Source: Psychrobacter sp. DAB_AL43B (lineage in GTDB: Bacteria > Pseudomonadota > Gammaproteobacteria > Pseudomonadales > Moraxellaceae). Taken from it: a stretch of 64,000 nt of DNA. The notes under the pieces are model-generated. The model was not told the DNA's origin. It saw only the letters and a list, made by a program, of their open reading frames with translations, and searched no databases. A program made the position numbers and the translations under genes. Positions 39,475 to 49,953 of this stretch are shown here, piece by piece; position 1 is the stretch's first letter; each line of letters begins with the position of its first letter. The stretch is from NCBI RefSeq assembly GCF_900168255.1, contig NZ_LT799838.1, positions 3,038,001 to 3,102,000 on the forward strand. Direction: 5' to 3'.

Positions 39475-40539
39475 ATGAATAATCAGCAGCCTAATATTTT
39501 GTCTCAACCTTTATCGCACCTATTATCTGAGGCACTGCAAGAGCGCCAAAAAACCATACAAAACCTATTTAACAACCCAGTCCGCCTCCTCGCCCCAATG
39601 GAAGGTTTGACCGATCCTCTTATGCGGCAAATTCTAACGCAAATTGCCGCTGATTTAGGTCGTCCTTATGACTGGTCGGTGAGTGAATTTATCCGTGTCA
39701 CCCAGCACGTCTTGCCAGCCCATGTATTTTATAAATATGTTCCAGAGCTGCATCATGACGCTAAAACAGCATCTGGGACACCGATTCATATCCAACTACT
39801 AGGAAGCGAAGCACAGCTGATGGCAGAAAACGCTGCTTACGCTTGCGAGCTTGGTGCGCCTGCCATCGATATTAACTTTGGTTGTCCCGCTAAAACCGTA
39901 AATAGCCATCGCGGTGGCTCAGTGTTACTTGATGAGCCTGAAGTGATGTACGACATTATCAGTGCCGTACGTCAAGCCGTTCCTGCCCACATTCCAGTAT
40001 CAGCGAAGATTCGCTTGGGCTATACCGATAGCAGTCGCATGGATGATATTCGCGGGGCGATTGCTTCTAGCGGCGCCGATTGGCTAACCATTCATGCGCG
40101 GACGAAAACTCAAGGCTATAAACCACCTGCCTATTGGGATAAGATTCAAAATTTTAATGCGCTTAGTATTCCGATAATTGCCAATGGTGAAATATGGAAC
40201 GCGGAGCACGCGCAAAACTGTATGGCGCAAGCAGGGACAGCGCATTTAATGTTAGGTCGCGGCGCAGTCACCCGTCCCGACTTGATTGCGCAGGTCGACA
40301 ATAGTAATCTTAATAATTTAGAAAATACGACAACATTATTATGGCAAGATCTGATTGCTCATCAGATTAAGTTTTTAGAAGGCGCAGCGAAAAGCGAAGT
40401 GATATTAGTCGGTCGTTATAAGCAGTGGCTTGGCATGCTGACCAAAGGCTATAGCGAGGCTCAAATACTGTGGGACAGTATCAAACGAGAAAAAAACAAA
40501 GCAGTGATTATCCAAGCACTACAAACTAGCACAAAGTAA
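39475..40539 (+). CDS. dusC: tRNA-dihydrouridine synthase C
   Basis: A 354-residue FMN-dependent enzyme reducing uridine in tRNA (U16 for DusC). LLAPMEGLTDPLMRQIL at the start of the barrel, INFGCPAKTVNSHRGGS with the catalytic Cys, KIRLGYTD, HARTKTQGY and IIANGEIWNAEHAQNCM match DusC rather than DusA or DusB. The N-terminal 35 residues are an extension. ATG at 39475 lacks a strong ribosome-binding site. 85 bp after the helicase gene; co-transcription possible. Confidence 0.92.
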   Translation: MNNQQPNILSQPLSHLLSEALQERQKTIQNLFNNPVRLLAPMEGLTDPLMRQILTQIAADLGRPYDWSVSEFIRVTQHVLPAHVFYKYVPELHHDAKTASGTPIHIQLLGSEAQLMAENAAYACELGAPAIDINFGCPAKTVNSHRGGSVLLDEPEVMYDIISAVRQAVPAHIPVSAKIRLGYTDSSRMDDIRGAIASSGADWLTIHARTKTQGYKPPAYWDKIQNFNALSIPIIANGEIWNAEHAQNCMAQAGTAHLMLGRGAVTRPDLIAQVDNSNLNNLENTTTLLWQDLIAHQIKFLEGAAKSEVILVGRYKQWLGMLTKGYSEAQILWDSIKREKNKAVIIQALQTSTK

Positions 40540-40589
40540 TAATCGGCTGCTTTTATTATAAAATGATGCCATTAATTAAATACATTCAG

Positions 40590-41015
40590 TTAAAAACTAA
40601 CCCGAATGGCTAAATAAAAGAGCATGAAGCAACAGATAATCGATAATACCCAAAGAATGGAGCGGAACACTGCCAAATTGGTAATATATGCCACGCAAAA
40701 ACCAATACGAATCAGCACGTATAGCCATGCCAATGTATTGACAATCATCTGTGGGACAAAAAATAGCATCGCAACCAACACCGCCGCCAAAAAGACGGGC
40801 AACGTCTCATAGCTATTTTGCTGTGCTGCATTAGCACGTGCCGCTGCGCCCGTCGTACCTTGCAAAAAATCTCGCGGATGCGCATTATCAGTCAAGTTAA
40901 AGCCGCCGAGCGCTTTTGCAGTTAACGCCATTGCTAATGGCAACAGACTTGCCACTATCATCGCCCAAATGGCAGACGCTGCGGTATCAGAGACCAATCC
41001 AAAAAATGAATTCAT
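40590..41015 (-). CDS. MAPEG family membrane protein
   Basis: A 141-residue protein with four hydrophobic segments. The MAPEG pattern is visible: GFNLTDNAHPRDFLQ, then RANAAQQNSYETLPVFLAAVL. Family members include glutathione transferases and peroxidases, but bacterial ones are mostly uncharacterised. It starts 14 bp downstream of the osmC-like stop codon on the same strand, so the two form an operon. Confidence 0.88.
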   Translation of the reverse strand: MNSFFGLVSDTAASAIWAMIVASLLPLAMALTAKALGGFNLTDNAHPRDFLQGTTGAAARANAAQQNSYETLPVFLAAVLVAMLFFVPQMIVNTLAWLYVLIRIGFCVAYITNLAVFRSILWVLSIICCFMLFYLAIRVSF

Positions 41016-41029
41016 GAGTATGTTTGCCT

Positions 41030-41443
41030 TTATCCTGCGATAACTTCAAAATCGTGGGTCACATTCACCCCGCCCTGTACCAACATTCGGCTGGCTGAGC
41101 AGTATTTTTCTGCAGACAATTTTATGGCTCTTTCTACTTGGCTTTCTTTGATGTCTTGTCCCTTCACAATAAAGTGCATATGAATATCCGTATAAACAGC
41201 TGGTACAGTTTCGGCACGTTGGGCAGTCAGCTCACAGCGTACGTCTGTTACTTCTTGACGAGATTTTTGTAAAATCGATACCACGTCATAACTGGCACAA
41301 CCGCCAAGCCCTAATAAAATCAGCTCCATCGGGCTTGCGCCTTTTTCTTTATCGGCATCGATTTGGACGTTATGACCTGATGGTGATATACCCATAAAGG
41401 CTTTGTTTTCTTGCCACGTAACACTTGCTTTTGACTCTGACAT
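41030..41443 (-). CDS. OsmC-family peroxiredoxin-like protein
   Basis: A 137-residue OsmC fold protein. The two redox cysteines are in GLGGCASYDVVS and AEKYCSASRML, positioned as in OsmC/Ohr, which reduce organic hydroperoxides. SPMELILLGLGGC is the typical helix. The overall sequence resembles the YhfA-like branch more than true OsmC or Ohr. First gene of a pair with the MAPEG gene. Confidence 0.9.
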   Translation of the reverse strand: MSESKASVTWQENKAFMGISPSGHNVQIDADKEKGASPMELILLGLGGCASYDVVSILQKSRQEVTDVRCELTAQRAETVPAVYTDIHMHFIVKGQDIKESQVERAIKLSAEKYCSASRMLVQGGVNVTHDFEVIAG

Positions 41444-41946
41444 TTTGGCGAACCCTTGTTTTAATTGGTAGATAGTTAATCGCGAATAGAATATTTTTTA
41501 TTGGCTTCTTTCATTAGCCAATTTCATTAACTTAGTATTTTATTATTGATTGAGATAAGCAGAATATGACTAGTGTAACATAAGCTAAAACGAGATTTTA
41601 TGAAGCATTGTCTTGTACCATTAAGTTAGCATATATGGTATATCTACCCGCATAAACGAAGTAAAAACCAACAAACAGAAGTACAAATTCATCAAAATAG
41701 TTTGTTGAACAAATTTACAAAAGTCTGTTTATATCCCCCTATATAATTACTTAATTTTAAATGACTAAACTCGTGAAACATTTTATAGCAAAATACTGTT
41801 ACACATTTGGCTTGTTTCTTGGTTTAATAACGGTAATGAATCTTATTTTGACCTGATATCGACAACGATCACCCTATAATAATTATGATTGCGGTCAGTG
41901 TGTCCTGTCAAGATAAGCTGTTTTAAACAACTTAAAAGGTTAAGTC
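41444..41946. other. Intergenic region between divergent osmC-like gene and rppH
   Basis: About 500 bp, AT-rich, with no credible gene. A consensus -10 box TATAAT lies at 41875-41880, upstream of rppH; no good -35 is at proper distance (a TTGACC is 21 bp away). Confidence 0.5.
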
Positions 41947-42468
41947 ATGATAGATGCAGACGGCTTTCGCGCCAATGTCGGCATCATCTTGGCAAATACA
42001 CAAGGGCAAGTTCTGTGGGCAAAACGCATTGGTCACAACGCTTGGCAGTTCCCTCAAGGCGGCATCGACCGCGGGGAGACGCCGATGGATGCGATGTATC
42101 GCGAGCTCTGGGAAGAGGTCGGTCTACATCCACGTCATGTGGATCTACTGGCGGTCACGCAAGATTGGTTGCGCTACCGCTTGCCAAAGCGCTATGTGCG
42201 CCATGGGCAGTATCCTTTGTGTATTGGGCAAAAACAAAAATGGTTTTTGCTACGCTTAGATGAGCCGAACACCCAACATATCCGCTTTGATGAAGGGAAA
42301 CCAGAATTTGACAACTGGCAATGGGTCAGCTACTGGTATCCACTCGGACAAGTGATTCACTTTAAACGTGGGGTATATCGCCGCGCCTTGCAAGAATTGG
42401 TGCCCGAACTACCGCTCAAACAAGAACTTATTATTCCAGAACAAAACAACCATTTGTTGGTGGAATAA
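41947..42468 (+). CDS. rppH: RNA pyrophosphohydrolase RppH
   Basis: A 173-residue Nudix hydrolase that removes pyrophosphate from 5'-triphosphorylated RNA and so starts decay. [17 protein letters not shown] at the start, [18 protein letters not shown], the Nudix box [23 protein letters not shown] and YRLPKRYVR all match RppH. Length is typical (E. coli 176). AAAGG lies before the ATG. Confidence 0.96.
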   Translation: MIDADGFRANVGIILANTQGQVLWAKRIGHNAWQFPQGGIDRGETPMDAMYRELWEEVGLHPRHVDLLAVTQDWLRYRLPKRYVRHGQYPLCIGQKQKWFLLRLDEPNTQHIRFDEGKPEFDNWQWVSYWYPLGQVIHFKRGVYRRALQELVPELPLKQELIIPEQNNHLLVE

Positions 42469-42497
42469 GGTCACTGATTGCTTCGACAATTTTAGAA

Positions 42498-42545
42498 TAA
42501 AAAATCCCCATATTGATTGTTCATCATCACTATGGGGATTTTTTT
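42498..42545. terminator. Bidirectional terminator between rppH and the NRDE gene
   Basis: Arms AAAATCCCCATA and TATGGGGATTTT with flanking A and T tracts and a 17-base loop, between converging genes. Confidence 0.9.
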
Positions 42546-42558
42546 ATGTTAATTCTGC

Positions 42559-43383
42559 TCAATGTTTGCATTCACGACTAATAATTTCCGCTTGTATCTT
42601 TTTATCTGGCTCAATATTTTTTCGCAAAGTTAAAATGCTTTGCGTACGTGTACCATAGCTTGGCAGTGCTGTAGGACTGATACCTGTAGAATTGGCACCT
42701 GTCAAATTTGCACCTTCAATATAAATAGACGACAGTGCTTGTTCTATTTTTATATCGATACCAGTATCGGGGAGATTATCTACTGGCGCGGTGGTATTGT
42801 CCGACATGACAGAAAAAGCAGCCTCTTGCCAATACTCATGTGCGCTGTTCTCGCTAATTAATGGTAATACCTCTTGGCGTAGCCGACCGCGTAGCCGCTC
42901 AGTTTTAAACCAACCTTCTTCTGGCTGACCATTAGAGAAGACGTGCAAGCCTGCATGTAACGGTGTCGGTGCATGACCGCGGTTATTAACGACAACCGCT
43001 TGCTTGCTATTACCAATAATAAGGTTAAATCCTGCATAATCTTGTAGGCTTATTTGCCGTGCAAAGTCCATCGGGCTTAAGTCACTAGTCAAAAAATCAG
43101 TCACTAATTCACCACGCGAGCGCTCATTATTACTTGCCTGTACACCATCACGAAAGTTCAATACCGCCGCCCAGCGTCCATTTTGTTGATGAAAATTCGT
43201 CTGCTGCTGTTGGTGAATGCCCAGCCACGTACCGCCACTTTGCTTATCGCGTCCCGCATAAATAGGCTGATCTATCCATTGATGCAGCGGCTCTGTCGGA
43301 CGCTGTAAAAACTCATCACGATTGGACAATAAAACCAAAGGTAGCTCATCAAATAACTGCCAAGCAATGGCAACGATACACAT
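42559..43383 (-). CDS. NRDE (TANGO2-like) family protein
   Basis: A 274-residue protein with the N-terminal MCIVAIAW, LLSNRDEFLQRPTEP (the NRDE motif), GGTWLGI, AAVLNFRDG and SRGELVTDFL. These identify the NRDE/TANGO2 family, reported to act in haem trafficking in eukaryotes; the bacterial role is not settled. Cys2 after the initiator Met is conserved in the family and may become N-terminal. AAGGA precedes the ATG. A Correia-like element ends 24 bp upstream of the start. Confidence 0.9.
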   Translation of the reverse strand: MCIVAIAWQLFDELPLVLLSNRDEFLQRPTEPLHQWIDQPIYAGRDKQSGGTWLGIHQQQQTNFHQQNGRWAAVLNFRDGVQASNNERSRGELVTDFLTSDLSPMDFARQISLQDYAGFNLIIGNSKQAVVVNNRGHAPTPLHAGLHVFSNGQPEEGWFKTERLRGRLRQEVLPLISENSAHEYWQEAAFSVMSDNTTAPVDNLPDTGIDIKIEQALSSIYIEGANLTGANSTGISPTALPSYGTRTQSILTLRKNIEPDKKIQAEIISRECKH

Positions 43384-43407
43384 AGTTTTCCTTTTATATG
43401 ATTATTA

Positions 43408-43554
43408 TATAAGAATTTCAATATAAAACAGGGTCGTTCAAAATAGCGTTCTGCTAGGATAAGTTTTCCTCGCTTGCTGTGTGCTTCGCACTCCAGAGGC
43501 TTCACAAAATTTATCCCAGCAGCACTGCATTCTTTTTAAATTGAATCGATTATA
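43408..43554 (-). mobile_element. Correia-like MITE, copy C
   Basis: A 147-bp element with termini TATAAGAATTTCAATATAAA and, inverted, TATAATCGATTCAATTTAAA; inner arms GTTCTGCTAGGATAA... / ...TTATCCCAGCAGCAC at 43448-43525; centre read on the minus strand GAAGCCTCTG...CACAGCAAGCGA. Same length, orientation relative to the next gene and internal layout as copy B. It lies between the 3' end of the MuiA-like gene and the start of the NRDE gene. Confidence 0.85.
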
Positions 43555-43570
43555 TGATTCTGATTTAGCA

Positions 43571-45259
43571 TTAATTCGTGCTTAATTTTTTATCGGCAGG
43601 GTAGCTAATTTTATAGGTCGATTGCAGTACTTTAGATTGTTTACTCGGCAAATCAAACTCCCAAGCAACCATGCCCTTATTATCGTTCCAGTCTTTTTGG
43701 CTAATGGCTGGTGTGTGCGTCGCGGTTACTTTAATACTGTCATCGCTACTGACCGGTTCCGCACTTAACACTTGCAAGCGCACGCTACGATTATGCTGAT
43801 TGGTAAATTGATAAGCTTGGGTAGTTGTTTTGGTTTGCTGACGATTAAACACGCCTTTATCACCTTGTTTGTTTTCATCAGTCAGCTGTTTGACGAGCAA
43901 GCTGGGATCAATACCAAAACCAATGCCCTGCTCTTTTAAGCTCTGATAATCATACTGCGACTGTCCAACATAGTTATCGTCGCGGTACAGTTGCAACGAA
44001 CCGTTAGCCCAAGCTGGTGTCAAGAACGGCGCAGATGCATACCAATAAGCGGCAGCTTCGGCACTGGGTGTACTACGTAACCATAGCTTACTGATACCCG
44101 ATTGCTCGTCAATAACCGTACGTACGTGCCTGCCATCACTAGGAATACTGACGCGCTGCGGTAAGCGATATTCAGTAATACCATTTTTATTTTGACTGCT
44201 CACCGTAAAGCTGGGTAACGGCGGCATATCTGCTCCAGACGCGCCACCATAACTAGCTCTAGCAGAAACGACTACTGGTGCAGATTCACTTTCCATCATG
44301 GGTTGTGCATAGCGAGCCAACTTATCTTGCCGCTCTTCATATAACGACAAGCGCTCGACTCGTGGTAATTGGCTGGTTGTCGTTTGATTGGGATTAACGG
44401 TACTTAAAATAACGGGTACGTTGTTCCAATTTTCGCCTGTTTGTTGGGCAATGATGGCAGAGGCGGTGATATTAAGCTGCTTACTATCGGTATTTAAGCG
44501 TGCTTGATAGGTTGGCTCCCAACTTGCACCGCGTACTTGATAATGCAGTTTAACGCTGCTTGCAGAACGACTGGCGATACGTACACTCACTTGGGTCACG
44601 CTATTCTGTGCCGAGGTGGTACTGCCCGCGACCAATTTATTTAGGGCGTCTTTAGCACGAGCTTCTTGCTTTTGCAGCTCTACAATCTTTTTATTAATAC
44701 TTGCAGCTTGTGTCTCTAAATCGCGTGCATTATTAGCAAGCGTGCCAGCTGTAGTTATCTGCGTCACTTTAGTCAGGTTTTGCAAATAGGCTTTGGTCAA
44801 ACGCGCTGCTTCTAATTCGGCGCTGATATTGGTTAGATTATTCTGCTGAGTCTGTACGTTAGCATCACCTTGATATTGACATTGCGCTGCTTGTTCACCG
44901 CTTAGCGTCTCAATACTAACCTCACCAATATTGACATTACCCAGTGCTTGTACGCTGATACTATCTGATTCAATAGCAGGCGATAAGCAAGAAAAAACCA
45001 GCGTCTGCTCACCTGTGCCGCTGATTGGCAAGGCGCGAGTCACACTGGCTAAACCTTGATAAATTGTAATTTGTTCGATACTACTGTTTGCCGCTTGCAC
45101 GGTTACAGGAACAAAAACCGTTAAGCCTGATGCCACGGTGTATAGCACTGATAATGGCAGTATTTTCAATTTAAAGTTACTATTTAAGATTAACGCATCA
45201 AACTTTGTTTTTAATTTTTTATCGTGTAAAGGTGATCGCGGTGATAAATTAGTGTGCAT
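43571..45259 (-). CDS. MuiA/DUF4139 family exported protein
   Basis: A 562-residue protein. A 36-residue polar, basic N-terminus precedes a hydrophobic segment (LSVLYTVASGLTVFVPVTVQA) that ends like a signal peptide (VQA-A). DUF4140 follows (IEQITIYQGLASVTRALPI), then a coiled coil (residues about 135-205) and DUF4139 with LHYQVRGASWEPTYQARLN and GENWNNVPVILSTVNP. The pair defines the family named after mucoidy inhibitor A. Function unknown; relatives occur in eukaryotes and bacteria. The unusually long N-terminus may mean that a later start is used. AAGGAAT precedes the ATG. Confidence 0.85.
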   Translation of the reverse strand: MHTNLSPRSPLHDKKLKTKFDALILNSNFKLKILPLSVLYTVASGLTVFVPVTVQAANSSIEQITIYQGLASVTRALPISGTGEQTLVFSCLSPAIESDSISVQALGNVNIGEVSIETLSGEQAAQCQYQGDANVQTQQNNLTNISAELEAARLTKAYLQNLTKVTQITTAGTLANNARDLETQAASINKKIVELQKQEARAKDALNKLVAGSTTSAQNSVTQVSVRIASRSASSVKLHYQVRGASWEPTYQARLNTDSKQLNITASAIIAQQTGENWNNVPVILSTVNPNQTTTSQLPRVERLSLYEERQDKLARYAQPMMESESAPVVVSARASYGGASGADMPPLPSFTVSSQNKNGITEYRLPQRVSIPSDGRHVRTVIDEQSGISKLWLRSTPSAEAAAYWYASAPFLTPAWANGSLQLYRDDNYVGQSQYDYQSLKEQGIGFGIDPSLLVKQLTDENKQGDKGVFNRQQTKTTTQAYQFTNQHNRSVRLQVLSAEPVSSDDSIKVTATHTPAISQKDWNDNKGMVAWEFDLPSKQSKVLQSTYKISYPADKKLSTN

Positions 45260-45515
45260 AATGATTCCTTAGAAATTGATGCGCTTTTTTTCATCTTATC
45301 GGTTTTTTTAGTGCTTTGCTATCCATTCACTTATCTAGTTCCATAATTCGCTGCAATAGTCCGCTTCAATAACCATAGTGTCGATTAGCGTTAGAAAAAA
45401 TACCGTGCTGCTGTGATAGCTAACCGTCTTTTATTTTGAACAGACGGTAGTGTTCGTAAGGGTCGAATTTTGCTATTATGACCAGCATTCTATTATTAAT
45501 AATTATGATACCTTT

Positions 45516-46400
45516 ATGATAATTCATCCTCAGTACGATCCTGTAGCACTGTCCTTGGGTCCAGTAGAAGTGCACTGGTATGGCCTAATGTATTTGCTGG
45601 CATTTGCCGCAGCTTATGGTCTGGCTTGGTATCGCAGCACAAAACGCGATAATTGGACCACCGATATGGTGTCTGATTTGGTCTTTTATGGTGCGCTTGG
45701 CGTTATTTTAGGCGGTCGTATTGGCTATGTGTTGTTTTATCAATTCGGCGAGCTACTACAAAACCCCGCCTACCTATTAAAGGTTTGGGAAGGCGGTATG
45801 TCTTTCCACGGCGGCTTTATTGGCGTCATGCTAGGTATGTGGTTCTTTGCGCGCAAATATAAAAAAACCGCTTTCCAAGTATTCGATTTTATCGTTCCTT
45901 GTGTGCCAACCGGTTTACTATTTGGTCGCATCGGCAACTATATTAACGGTGAGCTATGGGGGCGCGTATCAGACGGTGGCTATAACTGGCTGACCTATTT
46001 CCCGCAAGCGGCTGCCTTTGATATGGAGCAATTACAGAGCAATCCACAATTGCAAGAATTGATGATTGAGGTTAATGGTCAGTATGTGCTGCCGCGTCAC
46101 CCATCGCAGCTATATGAAGCCTTTGCCGAAGGCCTGCTACTATTTATCTTCTTATGGTGGTATTCATCGAAGCCGCGTCCACGTATGGCCGCCTCTGCTG
46201 TGTTCTTACTAGGCTACGGCATCAGCCGCTTTATCATCGAATTCTTCCGTCAGCCTGACGTTGACCAAGGATTTGTTTTATTAGGCTGGATGACCAAAGG
46301 ACAACTATTAAGCGCACCGATGATCATCGCTGGCTTAATCATGCTGATTTATGCTTATAAACGCGGCATCTATGATTGGGGTAAGCAGTCAGCTTATTAA
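45516..46400 (+). CDS. lgt: Prolipoprotein diacylglyceryl transferase
   Basis: A 294-residue inner-membrane enzyme with about seven membrane segments that adds diacylglycerol to prolipoproteins, the first step of lipoprotein maturation. VHWYGLMYLLAF, GGRIGYVLFY, EGGMSFHGGFIG and the signature GRIGNYINGELWGR are present, as is RHPSQLYEAFAEG. ATG at 45516 gives the standard N-terminus; an upstream in-frame opening is disregarded. lgt-thyA order is conserved in many gammaproteobacteria. Confidence 0.97.
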   Translation: MIIHPQYDPVALSLGPVEVHWYGLMYLLAFAAAYGLAWYRSTKRDNWTTDMVSDLVFYGALGVILGGRIGYVLFYQFGELLQNPAYLLKVWEGGMSFHGGFIGVMLGMWFFARKYKKTAFQVFDFIVPCVPTGLLFGRIGNYINGELWGRVSDGGYNWLTYFPQAAAFDMEQLQSNPQLQELMIEVNGQYVLPRHPSQLYEAFAEGLLLFIFLWWYSSKPRPRMAASAVFLLGYGISRFIIEFFRQPDVDQGFVLLGWMTKGQLLSAPMIIAGLIMLIYAYKRGIYDWGKQSAY

Positions 46401-46473
46401 GCTTTATCTTCCTTCAGCATTACCTTAAGAACGATATCAACGATGCGTTTGAACAGCGTAGAAGAGTAACTTT

Positions 46474-47361
46474 ATGACCATGAACAACGTTATTATTAAA
46501 ACCGAGCAGAGTAAAAACGAGCAAGCCTATTTAGACTTGCTAAAACACGTCATGACTCATGGCACCGAAAAAGGCGATCGTACTGGAACCGGTACGCTCA
46601 GCCACTTTGGCGCACAGCTACGTTTTAATTTAACCGACGGTTTCCCCTTATTAACTACCAAAAAAGTGCATCTTAAGTCCATCACCTATGAGCTGTTATG
46701 GTTTTTAAGTGGCAGTACCCACGTCGATTATTTACAAGAAAACGGCGTGCGCATTTGGAACGAATGGGCGACCAGCGAGCAAACCGCACGCTTCAATCGT
46801 CCTGCGGGTGATCTAGGTCCTATTTATGGTCATCAATGGCGTAATTACGGGGCAACTAAAAGCGCAGATGGTCATTATAATTTTGATGGCGTCGATCAAA
46901 TTACCCAAGTCATCGAGCAAATAAAGACCAACCCCAATTCGCGCCGTTTGATCGTCTCTGGCTGGAATCCCGGTGAAGCTGAGCAAGTCGCGCTGCCACC
47001 TTGTCATACGATGTTTCAGTTTTTTGTCGCGGACAATAAACTCTCTTGCCAGCTCTATCAGCGCTCAGCCGATTTATTCCTAGGGGTGCCGTTTAATATC
47101 GCTAGCTATGCTTTGCTTACCCATATGGTGGCGCAAGTTTGCGGCCTAGAAGTTGGCGAATTTATCTGGACGGGTGGCGATTGTCATATCTATCAAAACC
47201 ACCGTGAGCAAGTCGAGTTACAGTTAACGCGCTCGCTGTATACGCTGCCAACATTGACGCTCAACCCTGATGTTAAAGATATTTTTGCTTTCAAATATGA
47301 AGATATCAACGTTGCTGGTTACGAGTCGCATCCTGCTATCAAAGCGAAGGTTGCTGTATAG
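46474..47361 (+). CDS. thyA: Thymidylate synthase
   Basis: A 295-residue enzyme making dTMP from dUMP with methylenetetrahydrofolate. [14 protein letters not shown], the nucleophile Cys177 in [28 protein letters not shown] and GDCHIYQNH are all intact. The sequence is longer than E. coli ThyA (264) because of an insert near residues 95-150. 73 bp after lgt and 64 bp before folA, forming a functional cluster. Confidence 0.98.
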   Translation: MTMNNVIIKTEQSKNEQAYLDLLKHVMTHGTEKGDRTGTGTLSHFGAQLRFNLTDGFPLLTTKKVHLKSITYELLWFLSGSTHVDYLQENGVRIWNEWATSEQTARFNRPAGDLGPIYGHQWRNYGATKSADGHYNFDGVDQITQVIEQIKTNPNSRRLIVSGWNPGEAEQVALPPCHTMFQFFVADNKLSCQLYQRSADLFLGVPFNIASYALLTHMVAQVCGLEVGEFIWTGGDCHIYQNHREQVELQLTRSLYTLPTLTLNPDVKDIFAFKYEDINVAGYESHPAIKAKVAV

Positions 47362-47425
47362 CGTTGGTCTTATTGACTGTTTTAAATAAAACCTGCATTT
47401 TAGAAGCTAATAAAAAGGATACGTT

Positions 47426-47998
47426 ATGAGTTATGCCAACACCGAAGTTGCCCAAATCGCAGCTATCAGTAGCAATCGCTGTATTGGTAAAGACAATGAG
47501 CTACCGTGGCATATCTCAGCCGACTTGCAGCATTTTAAAAAGATGACGACCAAACAAAATGATGGCGCGATACAAGGTATCGTCATTATGGGTCGTAAAA
47601 CATTTGAATCTATGGGCAGTAAGCCTTTGCCAAAACGTGTTAGCTTTATCATCAGCACTCAGCTAGATTATACTGAGCAAAAAGGCCTTGTCGGCAAAGA
47701 TAACGCTTATGTGGTACATAATTTAGACGATGCCCTGACGCAAGCGGCAAGCCTCGCGCATGGCGCGCATCTTGACACGATTTGGGTGATTGGCGGTGAG
47801 CGCGTATTTAGCGATGCGTTGATGTATACCGACCGTATCGAGCTGACTCATGTCGATACTGAAATCACGGGTGGTGATGCGTTTTATCCTGAACTGCCAA
47901 ATGAGTTTGCAGTCGCAGAAGAATCTGAGCAGATGCATGATGAAAAAAGTGCGTTAGATTTTAGGTTTGTGACTTATAGGATAAAAGCTGCTAAATAA
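47426..47998 (+). CDS. folA: Dihydrofolate reductase
   Basis: A 190-residue DHFR that regenerates tetrahydrofolate used by ThyA. AAISSNRCIGKDNELPWHISADLQHFK holds the substrate-binding acid region, IVIMGRKTFESMG the NADPH-binding loop and WVIGGERVF the second glycine motif. AAAAAGGAT precedes the ATG. About 30 residues longer than E. coli FolA, with an extended loop (TKQNDGAIQG). Confidence 0.97.
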   Translation: MSYANTEVAQIAAISSNRCIGKDNELPWHISADLQHFKKMTTKQNDGAIQGIVIMGRKTFESMGSKPLPKRVSFIISTQLDYTEQKGLVGKDNAYVVHNLDDALTQAASLAHGAHLDTIWVIGGERVFSDALMYTDRIELTHVDTEITGGDAFYPELPNEFAVAEESEQMHDEKSALDFRFVTYRIKAAK

Positions 47999-48023
47999 TA
48001 AAGTGCCGTCGTTAAAAAAACCA

Positions 48024-48071
48024 AAAAAACTGGGGCTGTTCTAATATTATTTAGAACAGCCCCAGTTTTTT
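48024..48071. terminator. Very strong bidirectional terminator
   Basis: A perfect 21-bp inverted repeat (arms 48024-48044 and 48051-48071) with a 6-base loop between converging folA and uvrC; the GC core is CTGGGGCTGTTC. Confidence 0.97.
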
Positions 48072-48108
48072 ATTATCAGAAACCTAAATTTATTGAAGGT
48101 TAGACAAA

Positions 48109-49953
48109 CTATTCATGCAATACTTTATAGACCGTTTTCGCCAAAATTGGTCCAATACCTTGCACGCCAGCCAATTCTTGCTGCGATGCACCTAGCAATT
48201 GCTGCAATCCGCCAAAGTGATTGAGCAAGTCACGACGGCGCTTTTCACCCAGTCCCGGAATTACTTCCAACACTGACGATGAACGGCGCTTATCACGCTT
48301 TTTACGATGCGCAGTAATCGCAAAACGATGCGCCTCATCACGAATATGCATCAATAAATGCAGCGCTTTGCTATCCATGGGTAAATCAAGCGGCTCATGA
48401 TCAATAAAGTGCAATACTTCAAGCCCAGCCTTGCGCCCTTCTCCTTTTGCCACGCTAATCAGCAAGGTATCACCAAGAATACCCAACTCTGTCAGTACTT
48501 CTTTGGCTATTCCAAGTTGACCTTTACCGCCATCGATAAGCAGCAAGTCAGGCAGCGGCTGCTTCTTATAACGACGGGTCAGCACTTGCTTCATCGCGGC
48601 ATAATCATCACCACCGACAATGTCATGAATCGCATATTGACGATAATCACGGCGACGTGAGCCACCTTGATCAAAGACTACGCAGCTACCAATGGTCGCC
48701 TCGCCCATCGTGTGCGAAATATCAAAGCACTCAATACGATCAATGGTTCGATCAGTGACGTCAGCCAAGACGTCTTTGAGTGCGCCAAAACGCGCATGCA
48801 ACTCTAAATAATCGCCAAGCTTGGTTTTTAAGGCATTATTAGTATTAAGCTTGGCTAAGTCTAACCATTCGGCACGGTGCTCACGGACGCTGGTTTTGAT
48901 GACGACTTTACTACCAAAATGGCTCGCCAGCGCTTCACTGACCGCAACCTGATCCGGTAGTTCATGACTCAACATGATTTCTGCTGGTAAGTCATCAGTT
49001 ACCTGAAAATAAAACGAGGTGATAAATGCCGATAAATTATCAGCAAGCGGCTCGCTGCTATCAACATCGGGGAAGTAATTCTTACCGCCAAGTACACGTC
49101 CGCCACGTACGGTCAAGACGTTGACACAAGTCATGCCTGCTTGACTGGCAATAGCAATCACATCCGCCTCGCCTTGCACAGTATAAACAGCTTGCTTAGC
49201 TTGTACTTCGCGCAGCATAGACAGCTGATCGCGATAAAACACCGCTTTTTCAAAATCTAATTCTTCCGCAGAAGCTTCCATTTTTTCAATCAGCGCGCTA
49301 TGAATATCACTAGAATCACCCTTTAAAAAACGAATGGTATTATTAACATCTTCTGCATATTCATCAGCTGATACCAAGCCCACACAGGGTGCACGGCAGC
49401 GTTTAATTTGATATTCAAGACAAGGGCGCTTACGTTGCTTAAAAAAAGTATTGGTACATTGACGCATTTGGAACATCTTTTGCATCAACACCAACGTTTC
49501 TTTTGCCGCGTGAGCAGAGGGAAAAGGACCAAAAAAACGACCTTTTTGATGATTACCCTTACCGCGCCCGTAAGCCAATCTTGGATAGGGCTTATCTGCT
49601 GAAATAAACACGTAAAGATACGATTTATCATCGCGCAGTAACACATTATAAGGCGGACGATGTTCTTTAATCAGGTTTTGCTCGAGCAGTAGCGCTTCCG
49701 TTTCACTACGCGTGATAATGGTTTCGATATTATGAATACGGGCCACCAGTGCGCGTGTCTTCGGATGATCAATCGTTTTAACAAAGTAGCTGTTCACACG
49801 ACTTTTAAGCGATTTTGCCTTACCGACGTATAAGATATCGCCATTTTTACCCAGCATTTTATAAACCCCTGGCAAATTTGGCAGGCGCTGGATTAAATGC
49901 TTCAGACGGGCTTTTTTATCGTCGACGAGGCTCGATGCGGAGACATTGACCAT
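48109..49953 (-). CDS. uvrC: Excinuclease ABC subunit C
   Basis: A 614-residue nuclease that makes both incisions in nucleotide excision repair. The GIY-YIG domain starts at [24 protein letters not shown]; the cysteine cluster [13 protein letters not shown], the UVR domain ([25 protein letters not shown]) and the RNase H-like domain ([21 protein letters not shown]) follow. Two C-terminal helix-hairpin-helix motifs end with [17 protein letters not shown] at 49953 chosen over an upstream TTG at 49971. Confidence 0.97.
   Translation of the reverse strand: MVNVSASSLVDDKKARLKHLIQRLPNLPGVYKMLGKNGDILYVGKAKSLKSRVNSYFVKTIDHPKTRALVARIHNIETIITRSETEALLLEQNLIKEHRPPYNVLLRDDKSYLYVFISADKPYPRLAYGRGKGNHQKGRFFGPFPSAHAAKETLVLMQKMFQMRQCTNTFFKQRKRPCLEYQIKRCRAPCVGLVSADEYAEDVNNTIRFLKGDSSDIHSALIEKMEASAEELDFEKAVFYRDQLSMLREVQAKQAVYTVQGEADVIAIASQAGMTCVNVLTVRGGRVLGGKNYFPDVDSSEPLADNLSAFITSFYFQVTDDLPAEIMLSHELPDQVAVSEALASHFGSKVVIKTSVREHRAEWLDLAKLNTNNALKTKLGDYLELHARFGALKDVLADVTDRTIDRIECFDISHTMGEATIGSCVVFDQGGSRRRDYRQYAIHDIVGGDDYAAMKQVLTRRYKKQPLPDLLLIDGGKGQLGIAKEVLTELGILGDTLLISVAKGEGRKAGLEVLHFIDHEPLDLPMDSKALHLLMHIRDEAHRFAITAHRKKRDKRRSSSVLEVIPGLGEKRRRDLLNHFGGLQQLLGASQQELAGVQGIGPILAKTVYKVLHE

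Noticed and set aside
41848..41880. TTGACC and TATAAT upstream of rppH as a promoter
   Set aside because: The spacer is 21 bp, too long for a standard sigma-70 promoter; only the -10 box is retained as a note.
45376..45430. Sequence CATAGTGTCGATTAGCG...CCGTGCTGCTGTGATAGC resembling one half of the Correia-like element
   Set aside because: The centre (GCAGCCTCTG/CAGCAAGC) and the other arm are missing and the match to the outer arm is weak; chance similarity cannot be excluded.
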